DNA of 64,000 bases from Kappaphycus alvarezii (Eukaryota; Rhodophyta; Florideophyceae; Gigartinales; Solieriaceae), in assembly GCA_002205965.3 (NCBI GenBank), contig NADL03000096.1:62001-126000 (forward strand), written 5' to 3'. Positions 31,206 to 41,900 of this stretch are shown here, piece by piece. Position 1 is the stretch's first letter; each line of letters opens with the position of its first letter. The translations under genes and the position numbers were made by a program. The notes beneath the pieces are model-generated. The model saw only the letters and a list, made by a program, of their open reading frames with translations, ran no database searches and was not told the origin of the DNA.

Positions 31206-33999
31206 TACCGTGGGTGCCCGCAAAGTGAATCACCGATATCAAAATGCAAATCCGGCCCTACACAATCCCTTTGCATCACGTCGTGGCATTCGCATGTCCG
31301 GCACCGCAAACTCCGACACACTGCCTCCGAGTACGGGCCGTTCTTACCGTTGCCCTGGTTGTGCAGCTTGTACCAGCGGGAATGTTGATGTGCGTTCAGA
31401 GTGCCGCTTTGGGTGCCCGCGCCTTATTTTTCATAATTCGTCGCTGAGAGTCTGCCCAGCAGGTCACGCGGTTGAATCAACTTGTTTGGTGCTCGTCATA
31501 CAAGGTCATACACGACTGGCAAGACAACCCACCCCGATGGTGGGCGCTGGTCGCTGCATTGCATTTTGGTTTGCACTGCCCTACTTGAGCGAACCGGCAC
31601 ATACTTGTTTGCGATTTGTGCCACATCTTTGCTGTCTCTGCGCAAACGGCCCGCGCGCTGTATGAAACGTCGTGTCTTTACAACCACACGCATCTTGCTG
31701 CTTTTTGGTTTGCTTGCTTTTTGGGGACGTTTGGTGTAATTTGTAGCGGATCAAAATGGGGCCGTGTTGGCACAGCAAATTGATGGCTTGAGTGTGGATC
31801 CTTTGCCCCTTTTTGCAAGAGTCACATTTGTTGATGCTTTTTGTAGTATGCAGGGGCACAGGGCGAGCGCTGTCCAGTTTACACACAACTACATTTTGCT
31901 TCTGGCGTCCAATGCCGTCCCTCTCACTTTACAAACTCCCGGTAATGCTTTCTGCAGCAAGAATGTCCAAGTTGTGTACTGTTGGGAGCAACGGATGAAG
32001 GAACCAAGTGGCACCACCTAGGCATATCCCAAGGCGCAGCGACTTGCTCCCTGCAGGATTAACCAAAACACATGTAGACTTGCCTTCATCGCCCTACAGG
32101 ACGGGCTGGAGACCAGCCATCTGGCACGTAGCATTCAATATTAAAGCCGCTGGGCGCGCCTTTGAAAGAGCACCACTGTTACCTGTCCATACGTCTCCAT
32201 TGTCCTCATTTCCAAATTTCGTGCAATGTTGGTAAACGCGAGTTGTAGTCCGGGGGCCAAACTCCGACTGTAGAACTAGGGACCGGAGCATTTTGGATTC
32301 CCTCAAAATTCGCAATAAAGAAAGTATCGCCTTCGCGTTTCTTGCTGCTTTCAGTGTGTTCACCCCTTTCAAGTGGCGCATCCTCCTGTTTCAGGGTGCA
32401 GTGCATAGAGGAACAAGGCGTGGTGACCTTCATACACCAAGATGATGGGTGGTTTTTTCTTCCAATGAGCTAGGGGCGCAGGTAAAAGGGCCAGCCGCCT
32501 GATCCTCTCGTTTGGAATGTCTCAATTGCTTGAGTGGTCATGGCGCAGCCAGTCCGGAAACCCATTTGGGAACCGGCCACCCTGCCATGGAAGAAATCCA
32601 TCACGTGGCCCGCGGAGCATCCGGGGCCAGTGTGTCGCAACGATTGCTGCCTGCGCTGGCGCGGGCGTTTCACTTGTGAGCCCGGGAGATCAATGCATGT
32701 CGTTCAGTATTGCTTGAGCGGCTGCCTGCGAATTGTTCAATTGAATTTCACGGGTGTGGTAATGTCGGGTGCGTTCACGCGGTAGAGGTCTAGGCGAGTC
32801 CGGGCGTCCGCGATTGTCTCAAGCAAGTGTCTTTGGTCCGCGGAAGGCCGCGCAGGACTGAGCAGGTACGGGCACGTATCTGGGGAAGCAGAGGTGGCCG
32901 CCCTACAGAGTGGTATGTGCTTTGGTAGCCAGGAAGAGCGGTAGGGCCGCAGTCTCAAGAGAGGCCCCAGACTAACTAAACTTTGGCCACAACTAGTAAT
33001 CCCTAGAGCCGTCGATTCCATAACTCATGTGCTAAGGAAGCCTCTGCGAACCTGGGGACTTTCGGCTATCTTAGCCATGCCCCAATCCCAGAAATCATTC
33101 ACATCTTGACCAATCTCTCTCCCCATTCTCCTCAACCTACTTCTCAAACTGGTGGTTCCAAATTCGTTGCTTACCCACACTACAAATATGGCCCTCCTTC
33201 CCTGTGAGCACAATTTTCCTGCAAACTCGAGCTTATAGGACATTTACTGCACGGTTTTTCTGGAACCGCAAAGGAATCTATGCGCAATTGGCTGTGGGGT
33301 TGACGGGCTGCATAATCTGCCTGGGTGCCGCTTCACACGGCCCCGTCCGCTAACTTTAAACGAAAAGGCATATATGCATTATATGGTACCGGGGTAGAGG
33401 AAATCCATGCCGTACGGTTCCGTCTGTGATCTGTAGTTGAGAATACAAGCATGAATTAGGGTCGCGTGGGGAGGAGAAGCGACGAGGCGCGCGACAAGGA
33501 CCTTGACTGGTATGAGGAAAGATTCCCCCAGCCAAAGAATGGAAATTGAGCGTACGCACAAAGTAGGGAGCGGGAGGGTGTTGCCAGCGGGAATGTCGTG
33601 AGCGATAGTATGGGAAACAGTGTAGAAATCAACAGAGTGCAAAGTCTCACTGAGTTCCTGGAATAAATGAAAGTCAGTAGAAGTAGGAAAGCGTCCGATA
33701 TCTGCTACGTGTGGTGCGCAGCGGTAGTCGTGGATGCGGTGGCCGACACGGGATAGATTTCAGTTCCAGGCTGCGGTAAGTTTGAGTCCGGTCTGATGGT
33801 TGGGTAGGAGATATTATTTTGTCCCGGAAGACGGCGCGAGGCTGATATGCCTACATAGATGTCAGCCTCCGGAACGCTAGGTGATGGACTAGGGTCGAAC
33901 GAGAAGTCAAAGAAGCTCAGAGGAAGAAGACTGGCGAGGTGCGCGGTTTCTAATAAGGCTGTGTTTGGGGGATCGCATAGAACAAACAGGACATTCCCT
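31206..33999. other. unassigned GC-moderate sequence
   Basis: Several frames of 60-200 codons exist (for example + strand 31048-31665; minus strand 33025-33243 reading GREIGQDVNDFWDWGMAKIA), but none shows a recognisable domain and neighbouring frames do not join. It is probably decayed repeat DNA. No RNA gene or tandem array was found. Confidence 0.3.
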
Positions 34000-34000
34000 A

Positions 34001-34310
34001 TTAATCCATATTGACACGGGGATGGTTTGGGTGCTTTATTCTTGTAAGTTCCTCCCCCATTACTGTGTCGGCATACCTTTTTGAGTCGATTGTGGTTGTC
34101 CGGAAAACTTTAGGATAGGACGAATGTATTTTCAAACAGTAAAGGTACCCAAACCTTTCTCCTTCTTGGAAGATGCATTCGACCTCTCTCAAAATACTCC
34201 AGACAACCACAATAAACTCAAAAAGGGATTCCGGTACAGTAATTGAGGAGGATCTACACTATCTGAAGGGCCACTTAAAGGCTAAACATCTAGCAGACGG
34301 GGGAAAGGTT
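34001..34310. repeat. inverted pair of a coding-type repeat (TTTI-SK motif)
   Basis: Two oppositely oriented copies of one sequence lie back to back. The minus copy (34140-34020) reads YPKVFRTTTIDSKRYADTVM then GEEL. The plus copy (34173-34290) reads LKILQTTTINSKRDSGTVIE then EDLHYLKGHLKAKH. A third copy at 37340-37470 reads YPEVLKTTTIGSK and TVIEEELRFLKVHLQARH. Conservation is clearest at protein level, implying descent from a protein-coding unit. I do not recognise the protein. The pair could form a hairpin of roughly 120-bp arms. Confidence 0.6.
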
Positions 34311-34743
34311 TGGGTGTTTTACTCTTGGAAGATATATCCGACCGTATTGAACATGACGGCTGCCGCAGCGTGTCTTTGCAAAATACCCCCCACGATATTG
34401 AAACTTTCCTCGTGGTTTTTGCGCAGAAACCCGGGCTAAAGATACAGGATTCGGCCAATGGTTTGGAAGATGAATTTGGCGTGATGAGGTTAGGAATCGG
34501 AGGAGATGAACGACGGGCGCAGGACAATCGAAGGCCTACGACATACATTTGGGACCCGGGGAAAGGAGGGGAGGCTAATAGGGTAGTTTACTTCGTCGTC
34601 TGCCACTTCTAGCGGGGGGAATCTAACCGGAGTTTGGAGAGAACGAAAGGAGAAAACAAAAACGGGTCTGTGCCTCCGTGACCTTGTGACTACATCGACG
34701 GGGCAAGGCTGGCGGGGAGGCATGCAGCATTACACAGTACAGC
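34311..34743. other. unassigned; open frame following the repeat
   Basis: The + strand frame 34310-34612 reads LLEDISDRIEHDGCRSVSLQ and onward, and could be a further piece of the same unknown coding unit, but no homologous copy is present in the window. Nothing else seen. Confidence 0.25.
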
Positions 34744-36340
34744 TTGCCGGGGAAAGGACGTTTTGCGATGGGTTCTGTACTCGGGAGGGTGATTCCTTTT
34801 GATGGAGCTTCGTGGAGAGCGATTACACCATCTAAACAGTATCAGCTGACAGCGAGCACTAGATTACGAAAATCGATCTGCAAACTAGGCGATCAACTCC
34901 TCGCTGCCTACTGCCGATCCCAATTCTCGCCTGATCCCCGTAAAACAGCAGTGGGTCGCCTTAGCATACCTCCGTTCTCGTCACATATCAGTTCATCCCT
35001 CTAATTTTGGCTTCCAGTCCTCTGCCAGCCGCTGCCATTCTATCTAGCCCGCCGAACTTTCCGCCCGTAATAGTCACGACTGAGTCGCTCTTTTCGAACT
35101 CTCGAAAGCCTGTGGAGAAGATGATCTTCATCGTCTCCACACTTGTTGAGGTCAACGCCTAATACCGGCTCTTGTCTTCCTTCTGAAGTATCCTACCTCT
35201 GACTCTCGGCCAAAACAGAGATGCTACATATACTATTGCTATCATACGACTTGATATTGCGCAAGGGTCTCCGATATCTCTAGTTCAGTCTGTTGTCGGT
35301 CTTTATCCATTGCTTCGCGAACTAGTTACAACCCCAGCTCAAACCAGTTGCGGGCAAAAAACAACACTCGGGATCGGGCTTACCTCAACCAAAGACGTCG
35401 CTGCAGCCGCCTTGCTCGCTTCAAGCTCCCAAACAAATGAGCTTGAGCGAGCGATGCCTGGCATCTGTAGTGACCGACGTGGCTACTTGAGAAAAGACCA
35501 AGACGGCATTCAACCATTAGAGTTCATCTTGCCGCCCTTTCAATTCTTTTTGCTCTAGCTCTCCATCACAAAAATCGCTGACCGGCGCAGTCCAAGCCCC
35601 AGCGTATGAAGAGATTCCCCTGGGTAGTAGCCGCACACAGGCCTTCCGACCCTCAATGAATCTCTCGGGAGCCACGGAATGGGTCCGCTGCCCTCCTACA
35701 CTAGGTTTGATGTCCGCCATTAGCACCCGACATTTCTCGGTATGGTTCAAATACTACTGTCAGGACCCATTGTTTGGACCGGAAACTGCATGCTCAAGGC
35801 CGGTGTGTTCGGAAACGCTGCAAGTCCACGGCGACCACCTGATCCAGTGCAGATAAGGCCCTCAGCGAATCGTCCACCACGATGACCAGGTCACTTTGCT
35901 GGGTAACGGCCTGAGCCTGGGCTTAAGTCATCCCACTATCGAGCCCCAATCGCACGGGGAACACAAGACCAGGCCAGATATCAGGGCAACGGGTGCCGGC
36001 GCCGGCACCTATTACATTGATGTCACTTTTGTGAGCCCGCTGGCCCCTTCTCATCTCAGAATGAGAACCTTTAACCCCCTTACGAGCTTGAACCCAGCCC
36101 AAGCGGACAAGCCAAGATTACCTGGTAGGAACGGGCTCTTCCCTGTTCCTATCCCCACTCTCGCATTTTCATTACGATGCGTTCTGTCACATCAAAAAGG
36201 GGCCGGAGCGTTCTCAAGCCGAGCCTTCGACCAATATTCCAGTGTGAGGGCGATTCCCCTGCAACGACACGCCGCGTTGATGGTCACCTCCAACACGGAC
36301 TGCTTGCTGACTGGGCTATCAGTCACTTTATAGTTGGTTG
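34744..36340 (+). mobile_element. LINE B, C-terminal part (decayed)
   Basis: A different non-LTR element on the + strand. The clearest blocks are LGIGLTSTKDVAAAALLASS (35360-35420, the GGLGL-x-S thumb-end block), TLGLMSAISTRHFSVWFKYY (about 35698-35757), CSETLQVHGDHLIQC (35810-35853, zinc knuckle) and HKTRPDIRATGAGAGTYYID followed by VTFVSPLAPSHL (35961-36057). These are the thumb-end, knuckle and R-P-D-I...D-V-T-x-x-S-P-L segments of LINE C-terminal domains. An in-frame TAA follows the knuckle, and further frame changes occur between 35000 and 35310. The N-terminal boundary at 34744 is uncertain. The sequence is clearly distinct from LINE A. Confidence 0.7.
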
Positions 36341-37339
36341 ACACGCTCCACTATTTGTATGGTAGATTTTGCCACTTGTTTGAAGGCAAGTTCATAGGAC
36401 TCATAACCTTCGCAACATTCGCAGTGAACCAACCTAATTAACCCCTTTGCGGGCGCCTTAAGCCAGGTACGCATGCCAGCATCATTGCGATTAAGATACA
36501 TATCTAGACGGTACCTTTCTAGGCAAGAGGGTCATTGCTAAAGTCAGCGGCAGTCAATCGAGTCAGGTGTATAGTGGAAAACAAAACAGGCGCGGGGTAG
36601 ATTTGAGTTGGTTCACCAAAGTAATAGTTTGAGTCCTACTAACTTGCAGTTTTACGATATTAGTAAATCGATGGGCCAGAAGAGTGAGGAATTTTTGTTA
36701 TTCTCAAGACGACGAGATGGTGTTTTCGTAAAACCAACCAAGTCAGCGACCTGCTTGGCAGGCATTCCGAACTTTACACCGATGCAGTCAATAATTTATT
36801 TGAAAAAGACAACACCAAATCTTTGGCGACTCGTAGCGGACCATATTCCAGTAGATAAAGAACCAACCGACACAATGCAAACCTTTTGCATAACACTGAC
36901 AGGCTGGCACCCAGAAGTCACATGAACTGGAAAGCAGGCACAGTCATGATCCGTCTACCTCAACCTCTTCGCGCCGGGGAAAGCTTTCTTCTCGAACAAT
37001 CCAAAATTCGCCTGCAAATTTCTGCCCAGTGACGAATATCACCATTACCTCCGATGGAAGCTGTCGAAAAGATTCCTACCACTTGGCCTCAAAGGCACTT
37101 TCCTGCCAGCTACACAAACTATAGACTTTACTTATCTCCTCACACTCCTGCCTCCGCAAAGTATCTATTGCAGTCAAAGCATTTGTTTCGAGCTCATACG
37201 CCTTCCTTACAGGATTTCTTCTCAGAGACTTTCATGAAATTATTAGAATTGATGACATAGCCACACCTGACTTGTTTTTTATGATTCAGCAAGACGGGGA
37301 GGGAAGGTTTAGCTGTCTAATTCTTGGATGACATGTTCG
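36341..37339. other. unassigned stretch with coding-like frames
   Basis: The + strand frames 36608-36925 (SKSMGQKSEEFLLFSRRRDG) and 37054-37260 look protein-like and could be the upstream part of the unknown unit whose motif appears at 37340. No family is recognised and the frames do not join without several shifts. Confidence 0.3.
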
Positions 37340-37470
37340 ACTCTACCCCGAAGTACTCAAGACAACCACAATCGGCTCAAAATAGCATTCCAACACAGTA
37401 ATTGAGGAGGAACTACGCTTTCTAAAAGTCCACCTTCAGGCCAGACATCAACTAGGCCGTGACCAAGGTA
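37340..37470 (+). repeat. third copy of the TTTI-SK coding repeat
   Basis: Matches 34160-34300 in the same orientation over about 130 bp (shared blocks AGACAACCACAAT, CTCAAAA, ACAGTAATTGAGGAGGA, then CAT(C)). One in-frame TAG-type stop follows GSK. See the inverted pair at 34001-34310. Confidence 0.65.
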
Positions 37471-37674
37471 ACCCATCATATATGTCAGCAAACATTGAAG
37501 TAAAGTTTCTCAATATAGGGCTACGGATGGAAACACATGTTTAGTTGGCCGCAAAGGGCCTCGAGTCGCGTGTCTCGTTGATCAAAAGATAACGAGTTTC
37601 CCAAAACTTACACGATCACCAAACTAAGGAAGGTCATGTACTGTAGTGTTACCCATCAGCGACGACTTATCCCG

Positions 37675-37791
37675 CATAACGCATTAGCCGCGTGGATATA
37701 ACCGACCACATCTTCCATGCATTAAAATAACCACATAACGCATTAGCCGCGTGGATATAACCGACCACATCTTCCATGCATTAAAATAACC
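37675..37791 (+). repeat. 59-bp perfect tandem duplication
   Basis: The unit beginning CATAACGCATTAGCCGCG at 37675 is repeated from 37734 with no difference over about 58 bases. Perfect identity in a decayed neighbourhood implies a recent duplication or an assembly artefact. Confidence 0.85.
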
Positions 37792-37827
37792 CAAATTTTC
37801 CCCCCAAAACAGGTGGTGACGTGAGTT

Positions 37828-39312
37828 TTGATCAAAACCCCTACCTACCTACCGCTATGCCCACAAACAGTACCATGCTCCTCATCCCTCACCCCCCTCA
37901 AACTTTCCACGCTTTTTCATCTTGTTGCGCTAACCTATTCTAACCCACTACTCCTTTGCCCGAGGGCTTGCTTTGCTCTGGTAGGGGTAAATACGGTGAA
38001 AAAGAACAAAGACGGCATCAGTGACACTGCTAATGATACCGCCTTGGGGCAAATCAATTGTGCACCTAGCCCTACAACGGTTCCTGTAGACTGCTCTACA
38101 CTCAGTGACGGGCAACGCTCAGCATTCTATCCACAATCCGGCGACAAGGGTCGGGACAAACCGTTTTGACAGAATGAGCGTCCACGAAAAAAAACTTGTA
38201 TCACAGGGGTAGACGCTTTGGTGGTGTTAGTATCCAGCAACGAGACCCATTTTGCCAGATATTGCCGCGGCCTAACCAGAGTTGTCCAGAAAGCGCCTGA
38301 GGTTTTCTGGAAAGCCATATGAAAGGACTACGAGAAAGACCACACGGAGAAGGCCAATACGATTGGAAATGACTTTCTATCAGGAGAACTACCGCAAGAA
38401 CACACTTTACAAGACGCCTTGCGCGGCGCTCTTCAGGACATTGGTACTGGAGTGACACACAGCAACAAAAAGGGGGACGATGAGGCAACACAGCAGGGCG
38501 TAGACACGCTTCATAAATTGAAGTAGACAGACACCTATCACGAAAGAAAGATGCCAGAATTTCGCAGGAAGGTGGCTTCTGAGAGCTCTAGTGGTGGTAC
38601 TGGGGAAGAGGCGTATTCTGCTCTCTCGGTGCAGGCAAAAAAGAAAGAATTGTTGAAGACCGCCGTGGCCACCAAAGAGAAGATGGTAGGAACTGTAACT
38701 TCTGAATACAAAGACCTCAGTGGTGTACTAAGAGCACCCCCACCGGTTGATGCAAATGATCAAATAAATATATTTTGTAATTTGATCGCAGTTGGCACGT
38801 CCCCACCGGTCCCTTACTAAAGCAAAATTTCACACCAGGTTTAAAATCTGGAGTTAAACTCGTCCGAAAATAACACCAACATTTACACTTTGCCCATACT
38901 AGAACAAACAGCTGGCATAATTTCATTGGCGTATGGTTCCTTTTCCCGCCAAAAGTGCTGTTGGTATACTGCACTCGCGGCAAGCGCGAGTTCAGAAGAT
39001 GGTTGGCAGCGCTGCAGCACTGCACTTGGATGGGTAGGCGGTAAGCACGAGGGTATATTTGTCGCACAGAAAGTTGACATCATCACTCCCAGTGGGGATT
39101 TCACGCGGGGGTAAAAAATGAAAAGAAGAAAATTTGATATTACCCAATTAAATCAAAGCACATGGCAATTGTTTTGCTCTGTTAAGCCTAACCGGCGGGG
39201 ATGCTCTAAGAGTGCAATTTTTTGTGTACAAAACAGATCTGGATTGCAAAAAAGCGTTACGAGAGGGTCAGCTGCAAACCCTGAAAGAGGGAAAATTGGG
39301 GTGTCTTGGTGA
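37828..39312 (+). pseudogene. unidentified ~495-codon frame broken by six stops
   Basis: One + frame runs from ATG 37828 to 39312 and is interrupted only at 38167 (TGA), 38320 (TGA), 38524 (TAG), 38818 (TAA), 38842 (TAA) and 39112 (TAA). Random sequence of this composition would carry several times as many stops. Segments between stops read as normal protein: CITGVDALVVLVSSNETHFA, EKANTIGNDFLSGELPQEHT, EEAYSALSVQAKKKELLKTA and EQTAGIISLAYGSFSRQKCC. The N-terminal part is Pro/Leu-rich, the middle helical and charged. No family is recognised; retroelement gag or an unknown host gene are both possible. All six stops could come from CGA, CAG or CAA by C-to-T change. Confidence 0.5.
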
Positions 39313-39406
39313 TTGCAATATAGGTTAGCCTATGTTCCAAAGCGCATCAAATAACCCTGAAAGGTGAAGAGGCTAAAAAGTAGGCTGTCCGGCGCGCGCG
39401 AAACTG

Positions 39407-39660
39407 GACGAAGAAATTTTTTCGTCGTCATCATCTACCGAATTTAAATTTAATGCAGTACCTTCTCTTGTACAAAATTACTTGTAGTTACTGTCATTCC
39501 TCGCCCTCCCTCACTCTCAGCACCTTCCCATGGAGGATATTGTTAGGCGCATGCTGATAGGAACGGAATTTTTGTCGCCGTCATCTACAGACTTTTAGTT
39601 TACAGTACTACCTCCCCTTGTCCAAAATTGCTTATAGTTCCGGTCCTTCCTCGTCCTCCG
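39407..39660 (+). repeat. diverged ~153-bp direct duplication
   Basis: 39407-39510 and 39561-39660 match with small differences (shared blocks GTCATCTAC, AGTAC...CT, CAAAATT, TAGTT and TCCTCG). The second unit runs into the direct repeat that flanks acidic-family copy B. Confidence 0.65.
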
Positions 39661-39686
39661 AGAGCCTTGCTTATCATTACCGCGGT

Positions 39687-39802
39687 CCTCTCCAAATTTA
39701 CTTCCAATTTATCTAGATATTTTTATACTGTATCTACCCCTCTGAATCGATCCCGAATCAAGTTCTTTTCCCCTTTTAGCTTACGTCCTCCTCCGAATTC
39801 GT
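39687..39802 (+). repeat. left direct repeat flanking acidic-family copy B
   Basis: About 115 bp matching 41072-41186 in the same orientation (shared CCTCTCCAAATT, TATCTA-ATATTTT, TTCTTT-CCCC and TTTTAGCTTAC). With copy B centred between, the layout resembles a small non-autonomous LTR-type unit or a segmental duplication. Confidence 0.6.
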
Positions 39803-40012
39803 TTTTTTGAGAAAAAGGGCGCAAATGAACTACTACAAAATCCCTTGCAGATTTATTTTACCTATTCCTAATCTATAGAACCTGCCCCGGGAGCCTATTT
39901 AAACCCCTTTATTCTAAGTTTCAAACGTCCCCGATCATTTTACTCATCACATCTCTCCCGCCACACACCCAAAACACCCTCTACTGCCTCCCATTCCCCG
40001 AAGCCTACCAAA
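39803..40012 (+). promoter_or_regulatory. putative promoter of acidic-family copy B
   Basis: Contains CCTATTTAAACCCC near 39895, a plausible TATA-like box about 115 bp before the ATG. It is followed by a C/T-rich 5' UTR-like tract ending AAAATGAAC, a good eukaryotic start context. Confidence 0.4.
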
Positions 40013-40588
40013 ATGAACAATCTGTGCCCCTCGAAAGTCACAACCAAAAATCGCCCTCCCCGCCCCCTAAACTCTATTCCCCTACTCCCTTTCGGACCCA
40101 CTGACCGTGATGACTACCTGCGCAGGCAAACCAAAAAGAAGGTGATTGAATTCGTGTGTCGCCTTTTTATTGAGGATGAGGCGGAGGAGGTAGGTAAGGG
40201 GCGGGAGTGGGGTATCGAGGAGGGAGCTAGGGAGACCTTCGAGGAGTGGGTAGCCCCTGAATAGGTCTACGAGGTTAATAACGGGGAGGATTATGAAGAG
40301 AAAGAGGAAGAGGAAGAAGAGGAGGAAGGGGAGGATGATGAAGACGAGGACGAGGTGGATGAGGGAAAAGGGGGCATCGAAAGTGTTGGAGTGGGGGGGC
40401 CTGGAATGGAGAGTATGGAACAAGTGGTGCCGACAATGGAACCGGATGGAGATATATTTAGTAGTTTAGATATCTCCCAGGAGGAAATAGAGAGCTATGA
40501 GCCGTTCGCAGATATTTGTGGGGACTGTTTGGGCAGCATGGATATTTTGGAGGAGTTGTTTGGATCTGATTTAGAGAATGGGAAATAA
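40013..40588 (+). pseudogene. small acidic-protein family, copy B (one in-frame stop)
   Basis: The best copy of the family: 191 codons in one frame from ATG 40013 to TAA 40586-40588, with a single TAG at 40262-40264. Copy A has leucine there (APELLY against APE-stop-VY). The order is a basic/proline N-terminus, DRDDYLRRQTKKKVIEFVCR then LFIEDEAEE helix, FEEWVAPE, a long Glu/Asp tract (about residues 88-118), a Gly/Met segment (GPGMESMEQVVPTMEPDGD) and a terminal EELFGSDLENGK. The 3' flank carries the conserved GTATCTTTTGT...CGTCCACA. No domain is recognised. Acidic tails of this kind occur in nuclear and chaperone-like proteins, but no function can be claimed. The stop could be a mutation, a readthrough site or an error. 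Confidence 0.6.
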
Positions 40589-40743
40589 GAGGAACTCACT
40601 GATTGTTAGTTTCTTAAGTATCTTTTGTTTAGAGTATATCGTCCACACAAATTGTTTTTATGCATTTCCTGGTACCTTCGTAGTTTTGTTCGGACTTTAG
40701 GGGTAGCCAGAAGTCTATATAAGCTGAGTAAACTGCTTCCTCA

Positions 40744-41030
40744 TGGAGAAGTCAAGCAATTTGGCAGACAACTTCAAGCCAAGTCCCGAGTAGTAGGAAG
40801 TTGAGAGTCAACTTCAGACCCAAGAAAAACTTTTTCCTACGCTGGTCACAGAGCATCAGTAGTAGACCCTGCCCCTTCCATACTTGCTTGTAGACCTCTC
40901 AACTCTCTTCCATATATACTCCTTTTTGTTCGTTCAACTATACCACGGTAGCACTTTTGTAGCTTGCAACACCTTCTTTTTGGGGTAGTTGGGTCTGAGT
41001 ATCTCTTCTCCCGAAGATTTACCCCTATCA
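40744..41030 (+). repeat. shared 3' module of acidic-family copy B
   Basis: About 290 bp downstream of copy B match the DNA downstream of copy C (43870-44150). Examples: GGAGAAGTCAAG...CAGACAA.TTCAAG, GAAGTTGA.A.TCAAC, and AGAAGATTTACC.CTATCA. The repeat unit of the family thus extends at least 450 bp beyond the ORF. Confidence 0.6.
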
Positions 41031-41071
41031 GATATATCTCCTTTTTTACCCTTCCTTACCCTTTTCACCAC

Positions 41072-41186
41072 CCTCTCCAAATTCTTTTTATCTAAATATT
41101 TTAATACCGTATACAACCCTCTAAACCTATCTTAAATAGAGTTCTTTCCCCATTTTAGCTTACTACCTTCTTCAAATTCTCTCGTT
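41072..41186 (+). repeat. right direct repeat flanking acidic-family copy B
   Basis: Partner of 39687-39802, 1385 bp downstream. See that entry. Confidence 0.6.
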
Positions 41187-41239
41187 CTATGTAAAAAAAC
41201 CGCGCGAACGCGCAACAAAAACTATGTATCACCGCGGTG

Positions 41240-41900
41240 TGCGAAATTGGTTAGAATGGCTGCGGGATGGGATAGAAATGCGAATGTGGCCCAGTTGTTA
41301 GGAAATTTGTTCATGAATTCCTGCAATATTTGTCTTTCAAACTCCTAATAGCCCATTCAACTGAAACCTTTATCCAGAATTTAGCATTTTGAAAGCCCGC
41401 AATACTGGATTTTGATCCACGGTGGCCATCTCTATGGTGATAATTCTGCGCAAAATGAAGTGGTACAGTCCCAGGTAACCTGGATAGCCAAGGAGGTATT
41501 CGAGAAGATCTGGGCTCCTTTCGTCAAATGAAAAGTAGTTTCGCCGGTTGACTCCAAGGTTACTAGCCCTCAAATTTGAGGGCATCAGGGAATGTCGAGC
41601 ATATAAAGCATCCACAAGAATGAACAGGCCGTTATGATGTATAGCCACTACGCAGTTAAATCAGTAGATTCTCTTCCTTACTTTGAAAAAAGATCGATTA
41701 CTTCCTGTGCTCGGTAAATTGATTCTGCAGAACGTACTGTCAACATGCCCAATGAATCTCGGTAGCTCCGGATTTCAAAGAAACATTCGACGAGGCTCAC
41801 TAGGTCAAGCAACTTTATCCGTCATAATTTCATTAATGATAGTACAAACATGAAGCAAGTCGTTATCTGTAATAGACAAAGGGTCTACGAGCAGGTGGAT
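41240..41900 (-). pseudogene. PIF/Harbinger-type DDE transposase relic
   Basis: Transposases of this class cut and paste DNA elements using a D-D-E triad. Down the minus strand, with stops and one frame change, the blocks are FIGHVDSTFCRINLP (about 41755-41710, first aspartate in G-x-V-D-x-T), FFKVRKRIY, then a stop and VVAIHHNGLFILVDALYARH (second aspartate). EYLLGYPGYLGLYHFI (about 41505-41455) follows, with tyrosine where this family usually has aspartate in LLGD. Finally VSVEWAIRSLKDKY (about 41325-41285) holds the glutamate. Motifs and spacing fit the DDE_Tnp_4/Harbinger group. The in-frame stop near 41658, the frameshift near 41375 and the altered LLGD box mean it is dead. No terminal repeats were found. 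Confidence 0.65.

Noticed and set aside
32737-33243. Minus frames at 32.7-33.2 kb as another LINE fragment
   Set aside because: Some blocks look vaguely LINE-like, but no knuckle, RT or RPAD/DVT motif could be placed.
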